Shown piece after piece: positions 1-8,445 of a stretch of DNA of 64,000 nt. The notes under the pieces are model-generated. The model ran no database searches and had not been told where the DNA came from. It was given only the letters and a program-made list of their open reading frames with translations. Position 1 is the stretch's first letter, and each line of letters opens with the position of its first letter. Source of the DNA: an uncultured Holophagaceae bacterium. Lineage in GTDB: Bacteria; Acidobacteriota; Holophagae; Holophagales; Holophagaceae. Where the stretch lies: contig CAIPAY010000133.1 of assembly GCA_903863195.1 (NCBI GenBank), positions 1 through 64,000 on the forward strand, given 5' to 3'. The translations under genes were made by a program, and so were the position numbers.

Positions 1-525
1 CACAACTTCCTTGCCCGTGCCGCTCTCGCCGGTGAGCAGCACCGTGGTGTCGGCCCGGGAGACCTTGCCGATGAGGGCGTTGATCTTGCGCATCATCGGG
101 CCGACGCCCACCAGCTCACCCAGGTCCTGGGGCGGCGGCGCTTCGGGCTCGGTGGCGGCCAGCAGCCCCTTCAGGGTGGCGATCAGGTCCTCGTGCTTGA
201 AGGGCTTGGTGATGAAGTCCACCGCCCCCTGGTTGAGGGCCTGCACCGTGGTCTCCGTGGTGGCGTAGGCGGTCATGATGACCACCGGTGTCTCCAGAGC
301 CTGCTCCTTCATCCAGGTGAGCAGCTCGATGCCGGAGCCATCCTTGAGCTTGAGGTCCGAGAGCACCCCGTCGAAGGTGGCCTCCCGCAGGGCCCGCTGG
401 GCTTCCTGGATGCCCGGGGTGGCTTCGCACTGGAACCCCGCCCCCTCCAGGGCCAGGGTGAGCACCTCCCGGAGGCTGGGTTCATCCTCTACCAGCAGGA
501 TCCGTTGGGTCGAGGCAAGAGACAT
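1..525 (-). CDS. Sigma-54-dependent response regulator, NtrC family (partial)
   Basis: The minus-strand reading frame from ATG 525 stays open to the window edge and is missing from the ORF track because it has no stop here. Residues 1-120 form a receiver domain: an acidic pair in LLVEDEP, the phosphoacceptor Asp at 57 in VLSDLK, and the conserved Lys in ITKPF. The AAA+ sigma-54 activator domain follows and is cut in the Walker A motif GESGTGKE. Such proteins activate RpoN-dependent promoters after phosphorylation by a partner kinase. The effector and DNA-binding parts lie outside the window. It is divergent from the glycosyltransferase at 623. Target genes are unknown, although a sigma-54-like promoter precedes a pilin gene near 49.6 kb. 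Confidence 0.9.
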   Translation of the reverse strand, partial: MSLASTQRILLVEDEPSLREVLTLALEGAGFQCEATPGIQEAQRALREATFDGVLSDLKLKDGSGIELLTWMKEQALETPVVIMTAYATTETTVQALNQGAVDFITKPFKHEDLIATLKGLLAATEPEAPPPQDLGELVGVGPMMRKINALIGKVSRADTTVLLTGESGTGKEVV

Positions 526-622
526 GGCAACCTGTGAGTGTGACGTGCTGGGTCAGCCATCCTATCCTGAACCCATCTCCGCCTTGCATCCATTCCGAAG
601 TCAAACCCTCCCCTGGAGTCCC

Positions 623-1726
623 GTGAAGCATGTCGTGTTCGCCCACCGGAAGCTGTCCTTCGGGGGCGGCGAGCGGGTGCTCATCGAGCAGGTGGCGGCG
701 CTGGCCGGGCTGCCCGTCAAGGTGACCGTGCTCTTCCGGAAGGAGCCAGGCAGGCGGGACATCGAGCCGGAGCTGCGGGCGCGGAACCCGAACGTGGCGG
801 AAGTGGTCCACCTGCCCGGAGCCCTGGGCGCCTTCCTCTGGCTCTGGCGGAACCAGCCCGACCTGCTGGTGCTGTGCAACCACAAGGGCGTGCAGCGGGC
901 CCTGCCCTGGCTGGCCCGGCTGGGCGTGCGGCTGCCCACGGTCCTCACCCTCCACGAGCACTACGAGCGCCACCTGCGCAAGTACCGGGGCGTCCGGAAT
1001 CTCGTGGACCGCTGGCTCTGCACCTACGACTTCACCGCCACCGTCCGGGAGCACCTCAGCGGCGCCCCCTGCAGCATCATCCACCCCCTCTATCCACGGC
1101 CCGAAGCGGCTGCCGCCACCCCGGCAGAGCGGGGCGCGGCCCGACGGCAGCTGGGCCTACCCGAGGACGCCACCGTGGTGGGCTACGTGGGGCAGATCGA
1201 CGCCCGCAAGGACCCCCTGGGCGTGGTCCGGTTCGCCGAGACTCTCGGCCCGGTCCACCTGCTCTTCGCGGGGCGGGAGGACACCGCCACCGCAGCCGAC
1301 CTGGCGGCCCGCCTGGCGGCCTCGCCCCTGCGGGACCGCACCCTCCGCCTGGGTCCCCAGGCCGACCTCGGTCCCGCCTTTGCCGCCCTCGACCTCTATG
1401 TGATGACCAGCAAGAACGAAGGCTTCTTCCCCCTGGCCCTCATCGAGGCCATGGAGCGCGGTGTTCCCGTGCTGGCGCCCAGCGTCGGCGGCATCGGCAC
1501 CGTCCTCCGGGACGGCGAGGGCGCCTTCCTCATTGCCAAGCCCGACGACCGGCGCCCCATCGACGAGGCCCTGCTGGTGGCCGCCGCGGACCGCGTCCGG
1601 CCCCTCCTGGCCGACCCCGCAGCCTGGGAGGACCAGCGCCGGCAGGCCCATGCCTTCGGCACCGCCCTCACCCGCGGCTATGACGCCGCCGCGGCCTTCC
1701 GCGAGGCGGTGGCGCCGTGGCTGTGA
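623..1726 (+). CDS. Glycosyltransferase family 1 (GT-B)
   Basis: The protein is about 367 residues and has the family 1/4 GT-B fold signature: an N-terminal HRKLSFGGGERV glycine-rich loop, and a C-terminal nucleotide-sugar half with VGYVGQIDARKDP and the acidic motif KNEGFFPLALIEAMERGVPVLA. It probably transfers a sugar during LPS or other envelope glycan synthesis in the cytoplasm. I chose GTG 623, which has GGAG about five bases upstream; the track's earlier start at 275 runs antisense through the regulator gene. Its stop overlaps the next glycosyltransferase start, so the two are translationally coupled. Donor and acceptor cannot be told from sequence. Confidence 0.88.
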   Translation: MKHVVFAHRKLSFGGGERVLIEQVAALAGLPVKVTVLFRKEPGRRDIEPELRARNPNVAEVVHLPGALGAFLWLWRNQPDLLVLCNHKGVQRALPWLARLGVRLPTVLTLHEHYERHLRKYRGVRNLVDRWLCTYDFTATVREHLSGAPCSIIHPLYPRPEAAAATPAERGAARRQLGLPEDATVVGYVGQIDARKDPLGVVRFAETLGPVHLLFAGREDTATAADLAARLAASPLRDRTLRLGPQADLGPAFAALDLYVMTSKNEGFFPLALIEAMERGVPVLAPSVGGIGTVLRDGEGAFLIAKPDDRRPIDEALLVAAADRVRPLLADPAAWEDQRRQAHAFGTALTRGYDAAAAFREAVAPWL

Positions 1727-2694
1727 TCCCCCACCACGCGACCTGGCTCCGCTTCCCCAGGTTTGTTGGGGACGCCGCCATGCAGCTGCCGGTGCTGCGG
1801 CTGCTGCGGCAGCTCGGCGAGGGTCCCCTGGTGGTCTGGGGACCGCAGACCACCGTGGGCCTGGTGGAGGCCACCTGGTTCTGCGATGCCACCCTGCCCG
1901 ACGTGGGCAAGCCCGGCCCCCTGGCCATGGCCCGGGTGCTGCGGGAGCACCAGGCCGCTCGCAGCATCCACTTCCCCAAGTCCCTGCGCCCGGCCCTGGC
2001 GGCCTGGCTGGCGCGGGTGCCCGAGCGCATCGGCGTGGACGAGAGCCTCGCCGGTTCCTTCAACACCCACAGCGGCCCCTTCTGGGATGCGCCGGGTCCC
2101 TTCCTGCTGCGGTACCACGCGGTGCTGAAGCGGCGCTGGCCGGACCTGCCCCCCATGCCCTTCGCGGACTTCGATCCGGGCGTGACCGTGGACCTGCCCG
2201 GGCAGCGCCACCTCTGCCTCATGCCCGGGTCCACCTGGCCCTCCAAGGCCTGGCCCGTGGCCCACTACCGGACCCTGCTGCTGCGGGCCCGGGCGGAGGG
2301 CTTCGCCGTGGCGGTGCTGGGCACCCCGGATGAAGCTGCCACCTGTGCGGCTGTGGCCGGCAGCGAGGGAATCAACCTCTGCGGCCGCACGACCCTGAAG
2401 GAAGCCGCCGCCTGGATGCGGGCCGCCACGGCAGTGCTGGGCAACGACTCGGGCCTCAGCCATCTGGCGGCCGCCTGCGGGGTCCCGGTGCTGGCCCTCT
2501 ACGGCGCCACGGATCCCGGCGGCTCCACCCCCTGGGGACCCCACAGCCGGGGCCTCCGCAAGGAGGGCGTGCCCTGCGCGCCCTGCTTCAAGCCCGCCTG
2601 CTTCACCCCGGGACACCCGTGCCTGGAAGGCATCGGACCGGAGCAAGTCTGGACCGAGCTGCTGGCGACCCTGCCGGCGCATCCCGGTCCCTGA
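1717..2694 (+). CDS. Glycosyltransferase family 9 (heptosyltransferase-like)
   Basis: 325 residues, GTG start overlapping the previous stop. It resembles ADP-heptose:LPS heptosyltransferases: an N-terminal FVGDAAMQLPVLRLL segment, a central MPGSTWPSKAWP (the GS..KxWP donor-binding loop), and a C-terminal LGNDSGLSHLAAACGVPVLALYGATDP, which is the family signature. A Cys-rich tail (PCAPCFKPAC) is typical of WaaF-type members. The likely role is adding heptose to the LPS inner core. The nearby hldD gene makes the ADP-heptose donor, which supports the call. Whether it is the first or second heptosyltransferase is not decided. Confidence 0.88.
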   Translation: MAVIPHHATWLRFPRFVGDAAMQLPVLRLLRQLGEGPLVVWGPQTTVGLVEATWFCDATLPDVGKPGPLAMARVLREHQAARSIHFPKSLRPALAAWLARVPERIGVDESLAGSFNTHSGPFWDAPGPFLLRYHAVLKRRWPDLPPMPFADFDPGVTVDLPGQRHLCLMPGSTWPSKAWPVAHYRTLLLRARAEGFAVAVLGTPDEAATCAAVAGSEGINLCGRTTLKEAAAWMRAATAVLGNDSGLSHLAAACGVPVLALYGATDPGGSTPWGPHSRGLRKEGVPCAPCFKPACFTPGHPCLEGIGPEQVWTELLATLPAHPGP

Positions 2695-2757
2695 GGGTCC
2701 GCGCGAGCCGGGACTGGGGCTAGAATCGTTGGATCCTTCACCTGCGAGGTCATCTTG

Positions 2758-3723
2758 ATGCGATTCCGGTACCTGCTCCCCTTCGTGGTCCCCGCCCTGC
2801 TGCTGGCCCAGACTCCCGCCATCACCTTCGACAAGACGCACCACAACTTCGGCCGCATCACGCCGGACCGGAAGGTCGCAGCCAAGTACCACGTGACGAA
2901 CACCGGCAACGCCTTCCTGAACATCACCCAGCTGCGCCCGGCCTGCGGCTGCACGTACACCATGCTGGGCAAGTGGTCCCTGGCTCCGGGCGAGTCCACG
3001 GACATCGAGGCCACCTTCGATCCCAAGGGCATGCGGGGCGCGGTGCGGAAGTCCATCACGGTGGTCTCCGACGACCCCAAGAACCAGGCGGCCAGCCTCA
3101 CGCTGGAAGCCGAGGTGGTCCAGGAGATCATGCCCTCCGTGGAGACGGTCTACTTCTTCCAGGCGCCCAAGTCCGGCACGACCCGCAGCGTGGTCCGCTA
3201 CGCCACCGGCAACGGTGAGCCCGTGCAGATCGTGGATGTGAAGGCCCCGGGCGCGGCGTTCCTCACCTTCACCCACAAGGCGGAGGGCAAGGACCAGGTG
3301 CTGGAGGTCGTGCTGGACGGCCGCAAGGTGCCCACCGGCCAGCTGCGCGGCGTCGAGCAGGCCACGGTGCGCTTCACGAACCCCCGCCTGGCCCAGCTGC
3401 CCCTGAACATCCAGTGGGACCTGAAGCCGTCGATCCTGGCCACGCCCGCGGAGCTGGTCTTCCAGGAGGCCGCCGGTAAAGAGGTGCGCCAGAAGCTCAA
3501 CCTCAAGCAGGCCGAGGGCCGGGCCTTCCGCGTGACCTCCGCCCAGCCCTCCCTGGCGGGCATGCGGGTGGAGGGCCTGAACCAGAAGGCCGGCGCCCAG
3601 GACCTGACCGTGGTCCTGCCCGCCTCCCTCAAGCCCGGCCGCTACAACGAGCTGCTGGTGCTCGCCACGGACGATCCCGATCAGCCCGAGCTGACGGTTC
3701 GCGTCGTGGCCATCCTGAAATAG
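2758..3723 (+). CDS. DUF1573 domain exported protein
   Basis: 321 residues. An N-terminal hydrophobic signal peptide (RYLLPFVVPALLLAQ) is followed by a DUF1573 domain at about 25-130: HHNFGRI, NTGNAFLNI, and a central Cys pair in ACGCT, all typical of these Ig-like ASH-type beta domains. The second half (about 220-320) looks like one or two further beta-sandwich repeats. It is probably periplasmic or outer-membrane associated; no enzymatic function is indicated. I prefer ATG 2758 over the track's TTG 2755 because it directly begins a normal signal peptide. Its link to the flanking LPS genes may only be positional. Confidence 0.82.
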   Translation: MRFRYLLPFVVPALLLAQTPAITFDKTHHNFGRITPDRKVAAKYHVTNTGNAFLNITQLRPACGCTYTMLGKWSLAPGESTDIEATFDPKGMRGAVRKSITVVSDDPKNQAASLTLEAEVVQEIMPSVETVYFFQAPKSGTTRSVVRYATGNGEPVQIVDVKAPGAAFLTFTHKAEGKDQVLEVVLDGRKVPTGQLRGVEQATVRFTNPRLAQLPLNIQWDLKPSILATPAELVFQEAAGKEVRQKLNLKQAEGRAFRVTSAQPSLAGMRVEGLNQKAGAQDLTVVLPASLKPGRYNELLVLATDDPDQPELTVRVVAILK

Positions 3724-3746
3724 CCCCCCCGGGTTAGCCTGGAGGG

Positions 3747-4697
3747 ATGCCGGATTCCCGCCGTTCCCACCTGACCGCCGTCCTGGCCCTCGCGGCCATC
3801 GCCCTGGTGTGGGCGGGCGGCTTTCCGGCGGCCAAGTATTCCCTGCAGGCGGGGCTGTCCGTGGGCGCCCTGCTGAGCATCCGCTTCGCCATCGGCGCCG
3901 CCGGGCTGGGCTTCATGCTGCTACTCCTGAAGATCCCCATCCGCCGGCAGGACGCCATGGACGGGCTCTGGCTGGGCCTGATCCTGGTCAGCCTGTTCTG
4001 GCTCCAGACCGACGGCCTGCGCTTCACCAGCACCTCGAAGTCCGGCTTCATCACCGGCCTCTACGTGATCTTCACGCCCATCGTGGCCCTGCTGGTGGGC
4101 GATCGGCTGCGGCTCTTCCACGGCCTGGGCGCCCTGGTGGCCCTGGCCGGCCTGACCCTCCTGGTGCGCGAGCCCGGCGCCGCCTGGGGCGGCTGGAACC
4201 GGGGCGACTCGGAGACCCTGCTGGCGGCCATCCTCTGCGGCTTCCACATCGTCATGACCGGACACTTCTCCCGCCGGTCCTCTGGCTGGGTGCTGGCCTT
4301 CATGCAGGTGGCCGTGACCGGGGCCGTGTCCCTGGCCATCACCCTCGCCCTGCCCGCCCCCTACGGCTTCCAGAGCGCCGGCCCGGCCCTCGCGCAGCCG
4401 GGCACCTGGGTGGCCCTCGGCTTCATGGGGCTGCTGGCGACGACCCTGGCCTTCTATGTGCAGAGCACCTTCCAGTCGCGGGTGGGCGCCACGGAGTGCG
4501 GCGTGATCTTCTCCATGGAGCCCGTCTGGACGGCGCTGCTGGCCATCAGCGGCTGGGTGCCGGGCATCCGGGAACACCTCAGCCCGGTCCAGTTCCTGGG
4601 GGGCGGCCTCATCCTGGCGGCCACCTTCGTGGCGGAGCTGGGTCCAAGGCTGCTGCGCAAGGCCGCGGCCACCGAGACCGAAGAGATCATCGGTTAG
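3747..4697 (+). CDS. EamA/DMT family transporter
   Basis: 316 residues with about ten hydrophobic helices arranged as two EamA repeats. The first repeat has LVWAGGFPAAKYSLQAG and the second ends in the diagnostic VGATECGVIFSMEPVWTALLA region. These drug/metabolite transporters sit in the inner membrane and export or exchange small metabolites; the substrate cannot be assigned. The start has a good GGAGG just upstream. It lies 23 bases after the DUF1573 gene and 31 before hldD, so it is probably co-transcribed. Confidence 0.87.
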   Translation: MPDSRRSHLTAVLALAAIALVWAGGFPAAKYSLQAGLSVGALLSIRFAIGAAGLGFMLLLLKIPIRRQDAMDGLWLGLILVSLFWLQTDGLRFTSTSKSGFITGLYVIFTPIVALLVGDRLRLFHGLGALVALAGLTLLVREPGAAWGGWNRGDSETLLAAILCGFHIVMTGHFSRRSSGWVLAFMQVAVTGAVSLAITLALPAPYGFQSAGPALAQPGTWVALGFMGLLATTLAFYVQSTFQSRVGATECGVIFSMEPVWTALLAISGWVPGIREHLSPVQFLGGGLILAATFVAELGPRLLRKAAATETEEIIG

Positions 4698-4728
4698 CCG
4701 GTATCCTGGAGCAGTCGGGGGAGCAGAC

Positions 4729-5667
4729 ATGTTCATCGTCACGGGCGGCGCGGGATTCGTGGGCAGCAACCTGGTGCGGGAGCTGAACCGGCGCGGGCAC
4801 ACCGACATCCTCCTGGTGGACAACCTCACCCGGGGCGAGAAGTCCCGGAACCTGGCGGACCTGACGATCTCCGACTACATGGACAAGCGGGAGTTCCGGG
4901 CCCGGCTCGACGCCTTCACGCTGGACCTGAACCCGGAAGCCGTGTTCCACAACGGCGCCTGCTCGGACACCATGGAGGCCGACGGCCGCTACATGATGGA
5001 GAACAACTTCGGGGACTCCCGCGCCCTGCTCCACTGGTGTCTGGCCCGGAAGGCGCCGCTGGTCTACGCGAGCAGCGCAGCCACCTACGGCGGCAGCCCC
5101 GACTTCGAGCCTGTGCCGAGGAATGAAGGCCCCCTGAACGTCTATGGCTACTCGAAGCTGGCCTTTGACCAGCACGTACGCAGCCTGATGCCCGCCATCC
5201 AGAGCCCCGTGGTGGGCCTCCGCTACTTCAACGTGTTCGGCCCCCGGGAGCACCACAAGGGCCGGATGATGTCCGTGCTGCACCAGCTGCTGCGGCAGCT
5301 CAAGGAGGAGGGCGTCTGCCGCCTCTTCCGCGGCACCGAGGGCTACGGGGATGGTGAGCAGCAGCGGGACTTCATCTACGTGGGCGACATCGTCGCCATC
5401 AACCTCCACTTCGGCGCCGGGGGCATGGCCAAGGCCATCGTGAACGCGGGCACCGGCCGGGCCCGCAGCTTCAACGACATCGCCAAGACCCTCATCGCCC
5501 ACCTGGGCCGGGGCCGCATCGACTACATCCCCTTCCCCGACGAGCTGCGCGGCAAGTACCAGAGCTTCACCCAGGCCGATGTCCGCAGCCTGCGCGCGGC
5601 GGGCTACACCGCCCCCTTCACCGAGCTGGAAGCCGGCATTGCCGCCACCCTGGCCGAGATCAGCTAG
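4729..5667 (+). CDS. hldD: ADP-L-glycero-D-manno-heptose 6-epimerase
   Basis: 312 residues, the usual HldD length. It has the Rossmann motif TGGAGFVGSN at the N terminus, DNLTRGEK, and the catalytic YxxxK pair (Tyr139, Lys143 in NVYGYSKLAFD). SSAATYG and FNVFGPREHHKGRM are close matches to the HldD subfamily. The enzyme epimerises ADP-D-glycero- to ADP-L-glycero-D-manno-heptose, the donor for LPS inner-core heptosyltransferases such as the one at 1717. It is the last gene of the plus-strand run and meets the convergent phosphatase gene with only seven bases between. Confidence 0.95.
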   Translation: MFIVTGGAGFVGSNLVRELNRRGHTDILLVDNLTRGEKSRNLADLTISDYMDKREFRARLDAFTLDLNPEAVFHNGACSDTMEADGRYMMENNFGDSRALLHWCLARKAPLVYASSAATYGGSPDFEPVPRNEGPLNVYGYSKLAFDQHVRSLMPAIQSPVVGLRYFNVFGPREHHKGRMMSVLHQLLRQLKEEGVCRLFRGTEGYGDGEQQRDFIYVGDIVAINLHFGAGGMAKAIVNAGTGRARSFNDIAKTLIAHLGRGRIDYIPFPDELRGKYQSFTQADVRSLRAAGYTAPFTELEAGIAATLAEIS

Positions 5668-5674
5668 GGTCCGT

Positions 5675-6841
5675 TCACTCCATCCGGTCGAGGATCACCA
5701 GGGTCACGTCGTCCACGAAGGGCACGGGGCTGTTGAAGGCCCGGGTCTGGGCGATCACCATGTCCGCGGATTCCTCGGCTCCGGCGGGCAGCTCTGCGCA
5801 GATTCGGCGCAGCCCGGCCTCCTCGAGCATGGAGCGGTCCTCCCGCTCCACCTCGACCAGGCCGTCCGTGTAGAGCACCAGCCGATCGCCGGGCAGGAAC
5901 TCGGACTCGTGCTCGCTGAAGGGCAGCTGCGGGTCCAGCCCCAGCATGAAGCCCTTGCCCCGCAGCACCTCAGACCGCTGGAGGCCCCCCCGGGAGCCCC
6001 CGACGATGCGGAACGGCGCGCAGTGGCCGGCCACCACGTAGCGCAGCCGGTTGGTGAGCGGGTCGAGCCGGCCCAGCCAGGCGGTGGCGAACTGCTCGGC
6101 CAGGGTGGAGCGGCAGAGGTCCTCGTTCATGCCCTCGGCCCAGTCCAGGGGACCGCCGCCCAGGCGCACCTGGTTCTCGAAGGAGGTCTTCACCATGGCG
6201 GAGATCAAAGCCGCGGTGACGCCGTGGCCGCTCACGTCGGCGATCATCATGCCGGTACAGCCCCGGGGTAGCTGCACGACGGCGTAGATGTCGCCGCCGA
6301 TGCCCGCCGCCGGCAGGTAGCGGTGCGTATAGCGCGCACCCATAACCTCGCCCGGGAGCTTGGGCAGCAGTCCCATCTGGAGGGCGGCGGCCAGCTCCAT
6401 CTCCTCCTGTACCCGCTGCTGGAAGGAGGTCAGCTCCTTGTTCTGGCGCTTGATCTCCTTCTGCATCTCGATGAGGCGGAAGGTGGAGTCCACCTTCGCC
6501 AGCACCTCTTGCGCGTGGAAGGGCTTGGGGATCATGTCGTCTGCGCCCAGGGCTAGGCCGCCGATGCGCGAGGCGGTGCCGTCCAGGGCCGAGAGGATGA
6601 TGAAGTAGATGTCGCGGGTGGCCGGATCCGACTTGACGCGCTTGCAGAGCTCGTCACCCGGCATCTCGGGCATGCGCAGGTCGGAGATGATGAGATCAGG
6701 CCGTGAGCGGTCCATCTCGGCCAGGGCCTCCAAGCCGTTGGCTGCAGTCAGGACCTGGTAGCCCGCCCGCTTGAGATAGAAGCTGAGTATGTCCCGGATG
6801 GGGGCTTCGTCATCCACCACCAGGACCAGGCCCTTGGCCAT
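5675..6841 (-). CDS. Response regulator with PP2C-type (SpoIIE/RsbU) phosphatase domain
   Basis: 388 residues. Residues 1-120 are a receiver domain with Asp54 (IISDLRMP) as likely phosphoacceptor and the IPKPF lysine. A short coiled linker (about 130-165, KEIKRQNKELTSFQQRVQEE) leads to a PPM/PP2C serine phosphatase domain with metal-ligand motifs GGDIYA, MMIADVSGHG, LVLYTDGLVE and VDDVTLVIL. Such proteins dephosphorylate STAS anti-anti-sigma factors, and the STAS gene lies immediately upstream. So a two-component signal would reset a partner switch. The cognate kinase is not adjacent. No RsbW-type anti-sigma kinase is visible in the window. Confidence 0.93.
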   Translation of the reverse strand: MAKGLVLVVDDEAPIRDILSFYLKRAGYQVLTAANGLEALAEMDRSRPDLIISDLRMPEMPGDELCKRVKSDPATRDIYFIILSALDGTASRIGGLALGADDMIPKPFHAQEVLAKVDSTFRLIEMQKEIKRQNKELTSFQQRVQEEMELAAALQMGLLPKLPGEVMGARYTHRYLPAAGIGGDIYAVVQLPRGCTGMMIADVSGHGVTAALISAMVKTSFENQVRLGGGPLDWAEGMNEDLCRSTLAEQFATAWLGRLDPLTNRLRYVVAGHCAPFRIVGGSRGGLQRSEVLRGKGFMLGLDPQLPFSEHESEFLPGDRLVLYTDGLVEVEREDRSMLEEAGLRRICAELPAGAEESADMVIAQTRAFNSPVPFVDDVTLVILDRME

Positions 6842-6854
6842 GGTGAGGGGCCGC

Positions 6855-7193
6855 TCAGGAGCCGCGGAGGGCGTCCTGCTCCGTGGCGAAGATGGAGAAG
6901 TAGTTGGTGAGGTTGGTCTGGTCGAAGGTCTTCTTCACCGTCGCGGGCAGACAGCAGAGGTGCAGCTTGCCCCCGGACTTGTCCACGCTGTTGCGCGCGG
7001 CGACCAGCAGGCCGAGACCCGAGGAGTCGATGAAGCTGACCCCCTCCAGGTTGATCGTCAGGAGCTTGGGCTGCACCGTGGCCACGGTTTCGCGGATCAC
7101 GTCCCGGAGCTGCGCAGTCACCTCGAAATTGACCTTGCCCTGGATGGACACGACCGACGCGTTGCCTTCTTGGCGCGTCTGGATGTTCAACAT
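6855..7193 (-). CDS. STAS domain anti-sigma factor antagonist
   Basis: 112 residues, a single STAS domain of SpoIIAA/RsbV type. The regulatory serine region is SFIDSSGLGLLVAARN (Ser57 is the expected phosphorylation site by alignment to SpoIIAA). These proteins bind and sequester a serine kinase/anti-sigma factor when unphosphorylated. Its start overlaps the stop of the upstream RelA/SpoT-like gene by 7 bp, and the phosphatase gene follows 13 bp downstream, so the three are almost certainly one operon. The partner kinase and the output are not visible here. Confidence 0.93.
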   Translation of the reverse strand: MLNIQTRQEGNASVVSIQGKVNFEVTAQLRDVIRETVATVQPKLLTINLEGVSFIDSSGLGLLVAARNSVDKSGGKLHLCCLPATVKKTFDQTNLTNYFSIFATEQDALRGS

Positions 7194-8356
7194 GGATCCT
7201 CCTGAAGAATTCCCTTTAGCACTCGTCGCCGGGCGGCATCCCGCTGGCGCTGTTTGTATTCGATGTGTGATGCCGGACCTGAGAGTGAACTTTGGAATCC
7301 TGATTGTTCCATCACTTGGACTTCATGTGCGAAGAAGAAAGTAAATTCCTCCTGATCCTGGATCAAGTCCGGGATGCCAGCAAGGTCGGATAATTCCGTG
7401 TCGCCCATGGTCTGGAGCCGCTCCTGGAGGATCTCCAGAGCTCGCGTGGCGGGGCTGGGCAGGCGCACCAGGGTCCGGGCGGTGAACTGGATCGCCGCGT
7501 AATCCTTGCTGGAAAATGGGTTCTTCTCCTTGCCCTGGGCCTTCCGGGACAGGGAGTGGCTGAGGGCGCTCCGCTCGGCGGGGTCCATATCCTGAAGACA
7601 GAAGGCTGGCGGCAGCTCCTCCATCCAGGCCTGGAGGGCCTCCATGTCGATCATGAGGTTCCGGCTCCGGCTGGGCTTGATGTGGGTGGGCATGAGCACG
7701 TGGTGGTCCAGCAGAAATCGGATGACCATGAGCACGCCCAGATGGTCTTCGGCCACCAGCCGGATGCCGATCTGGTCATAGATGGTCTCTGCCACGTTCT
7801 CGGGCTTGTGAAGCATCTTGAGCAGCATGGACACCCGGTCCTTGTTCTCCTTGCGCTCCACCGCCAGCAGGGGCACTTCGTAGGCGCCCCGCAGGCACCA
7901 GCGGCCCTCCTCGCAGACCAGGAACTGGTCGTAGCGGCTGAAGACCTGGTGTTGGATCTCCGGCAGGTAGCGCAGGTTCACGTTGTGATCCACGTGGAAG
8001 AGGGTATGCATGAGCCGGAGGATGGCGCAGGACCAGCGCGCCCGGAGGTCCTGGGGACGCTCCGAGGCCCAGACCAGCAAGTCCAGCGGATCCTGGAGAT
8101 CCCGTACGTCCAGGGGCACATGGAGCTCGGTCCCGTCCAGGATCACGCCCTCCAGGAAGTCCACCGCATCCTCATAGACCCGCAGCACGGCGGCCCTCTG
8201 GACCGGCACGGCCATGTCATAGCCGTAGTTCAGTGCAAAGGACCAGGCCTCGTCCGGCGACTGGATGCGGAGCCCATCCAGATCGATGGGCGAGCCTCCC
8301 CCGAGGATCAGCTGAGTGACCTCCAGGGGCATGGGGAACAGCGCGAGGTTTTTCAT
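7187..8356 (-). CDS. Uncharacterised protein with RelA/SpoT-like nucleotidyltransferase core
   Basis: The product is about 389 residues; numbering below follows the 402-residue ORF. I think it belongs to an uncharacterised family found in Holophagae and myxobacteria (TIGR04552-like; from memory, not searched). The centre reads like a RelA/SpoT synthetase fold: a basic RKENKDRVSMLLK stretch (181-193), ETIYDQIGIRLVAED (203-217, with a possible metal Asp207), DYAAIQFT (298-305) and the strand HEVQV (357-361, Glu358), matching the order of K..S..K, D..aiR, gYqsih and iEIQiR in RelA proteins. No HD hydrolase motif is seen. ATG 8395 abuts the T-run of the atpE terminator, so ATG 8356 is preferred. 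Activity and substrate are unknown. Confidence 0.72.
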   Translation of the reverse strand: MKNLALFPMPLEVTQLILGGGSPIDLDGLRIQSPDEAWSFALNYGYDMAVPVQRAAVLRVYEDAVDFLEGVILDGTELHVPLDVRDLQDPLDLLVWASERPQDLRARWSCAILRLMHTLFHVDHNVNLRYLPEIQHQVFSRYDQFLVCEEGRWCLRGAYEVPLLAVERKENKDRVSMLLKMLHKPENVAETIYDQIGIRLVAEDHLGVLMVIRFLLDHHVLMPTHIKPSRSRNLMIDMEALQAWMEELPPAFCLQDMDPAERSALSHSLSRKAQGKEKNPFSSKDYAAIQFTARTLVRLPSPATRALEILQERLQTMGDTELSDLAGIPDLIQDQEEFTFFFAHEVQVMEQSGFQSSLSGPASHIEYKQRQRDAARRRVLKGILQEDPC

Positions 8357-8395
8357 GACTTCCAGATTCTCTATCGGGCCATTGCGGGAAAGCAT

Positions 8396-8429
8396 AAAAA
8401 AACGGGGCGCCCGGTCAGAGGGCGCCCCG
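8396..8429 (-). terminator. Intrinsic terminator after atpE
   Basis: A perfect 10-bp GC-rich stem (CGGGGCGCCC / GGGCGCCCCG) with a 7-nt loop is followed on the minus strand by seven T residues. It lies just after the atpE stop and closes the nuo/atp transcription run. It touches the longest possible start of the next gene. Confidence 0.93.
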
Positions 8430-8445
8430 CTGGAACCGGATCAGC

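Noticed and set aside
482-1084. 200-aa minus-strand ORF that could be the regulator's partner
   Set aside because: Antisense to the glycosyltransferase and out of frame with the regulator, whose start is at 525.
1678-3276. 532-aa minus-strand ORF
   Set aside because: Antisense of the GT9 and DUF1573 genes, both well supported on the plus strand.
7216-7224. TTAGCACTC, the left half of a CIRCE element
   Set aside because: No matching GAGTGCTAA nine bases on; it lies inside coding sequence and near no heat-shock gene.
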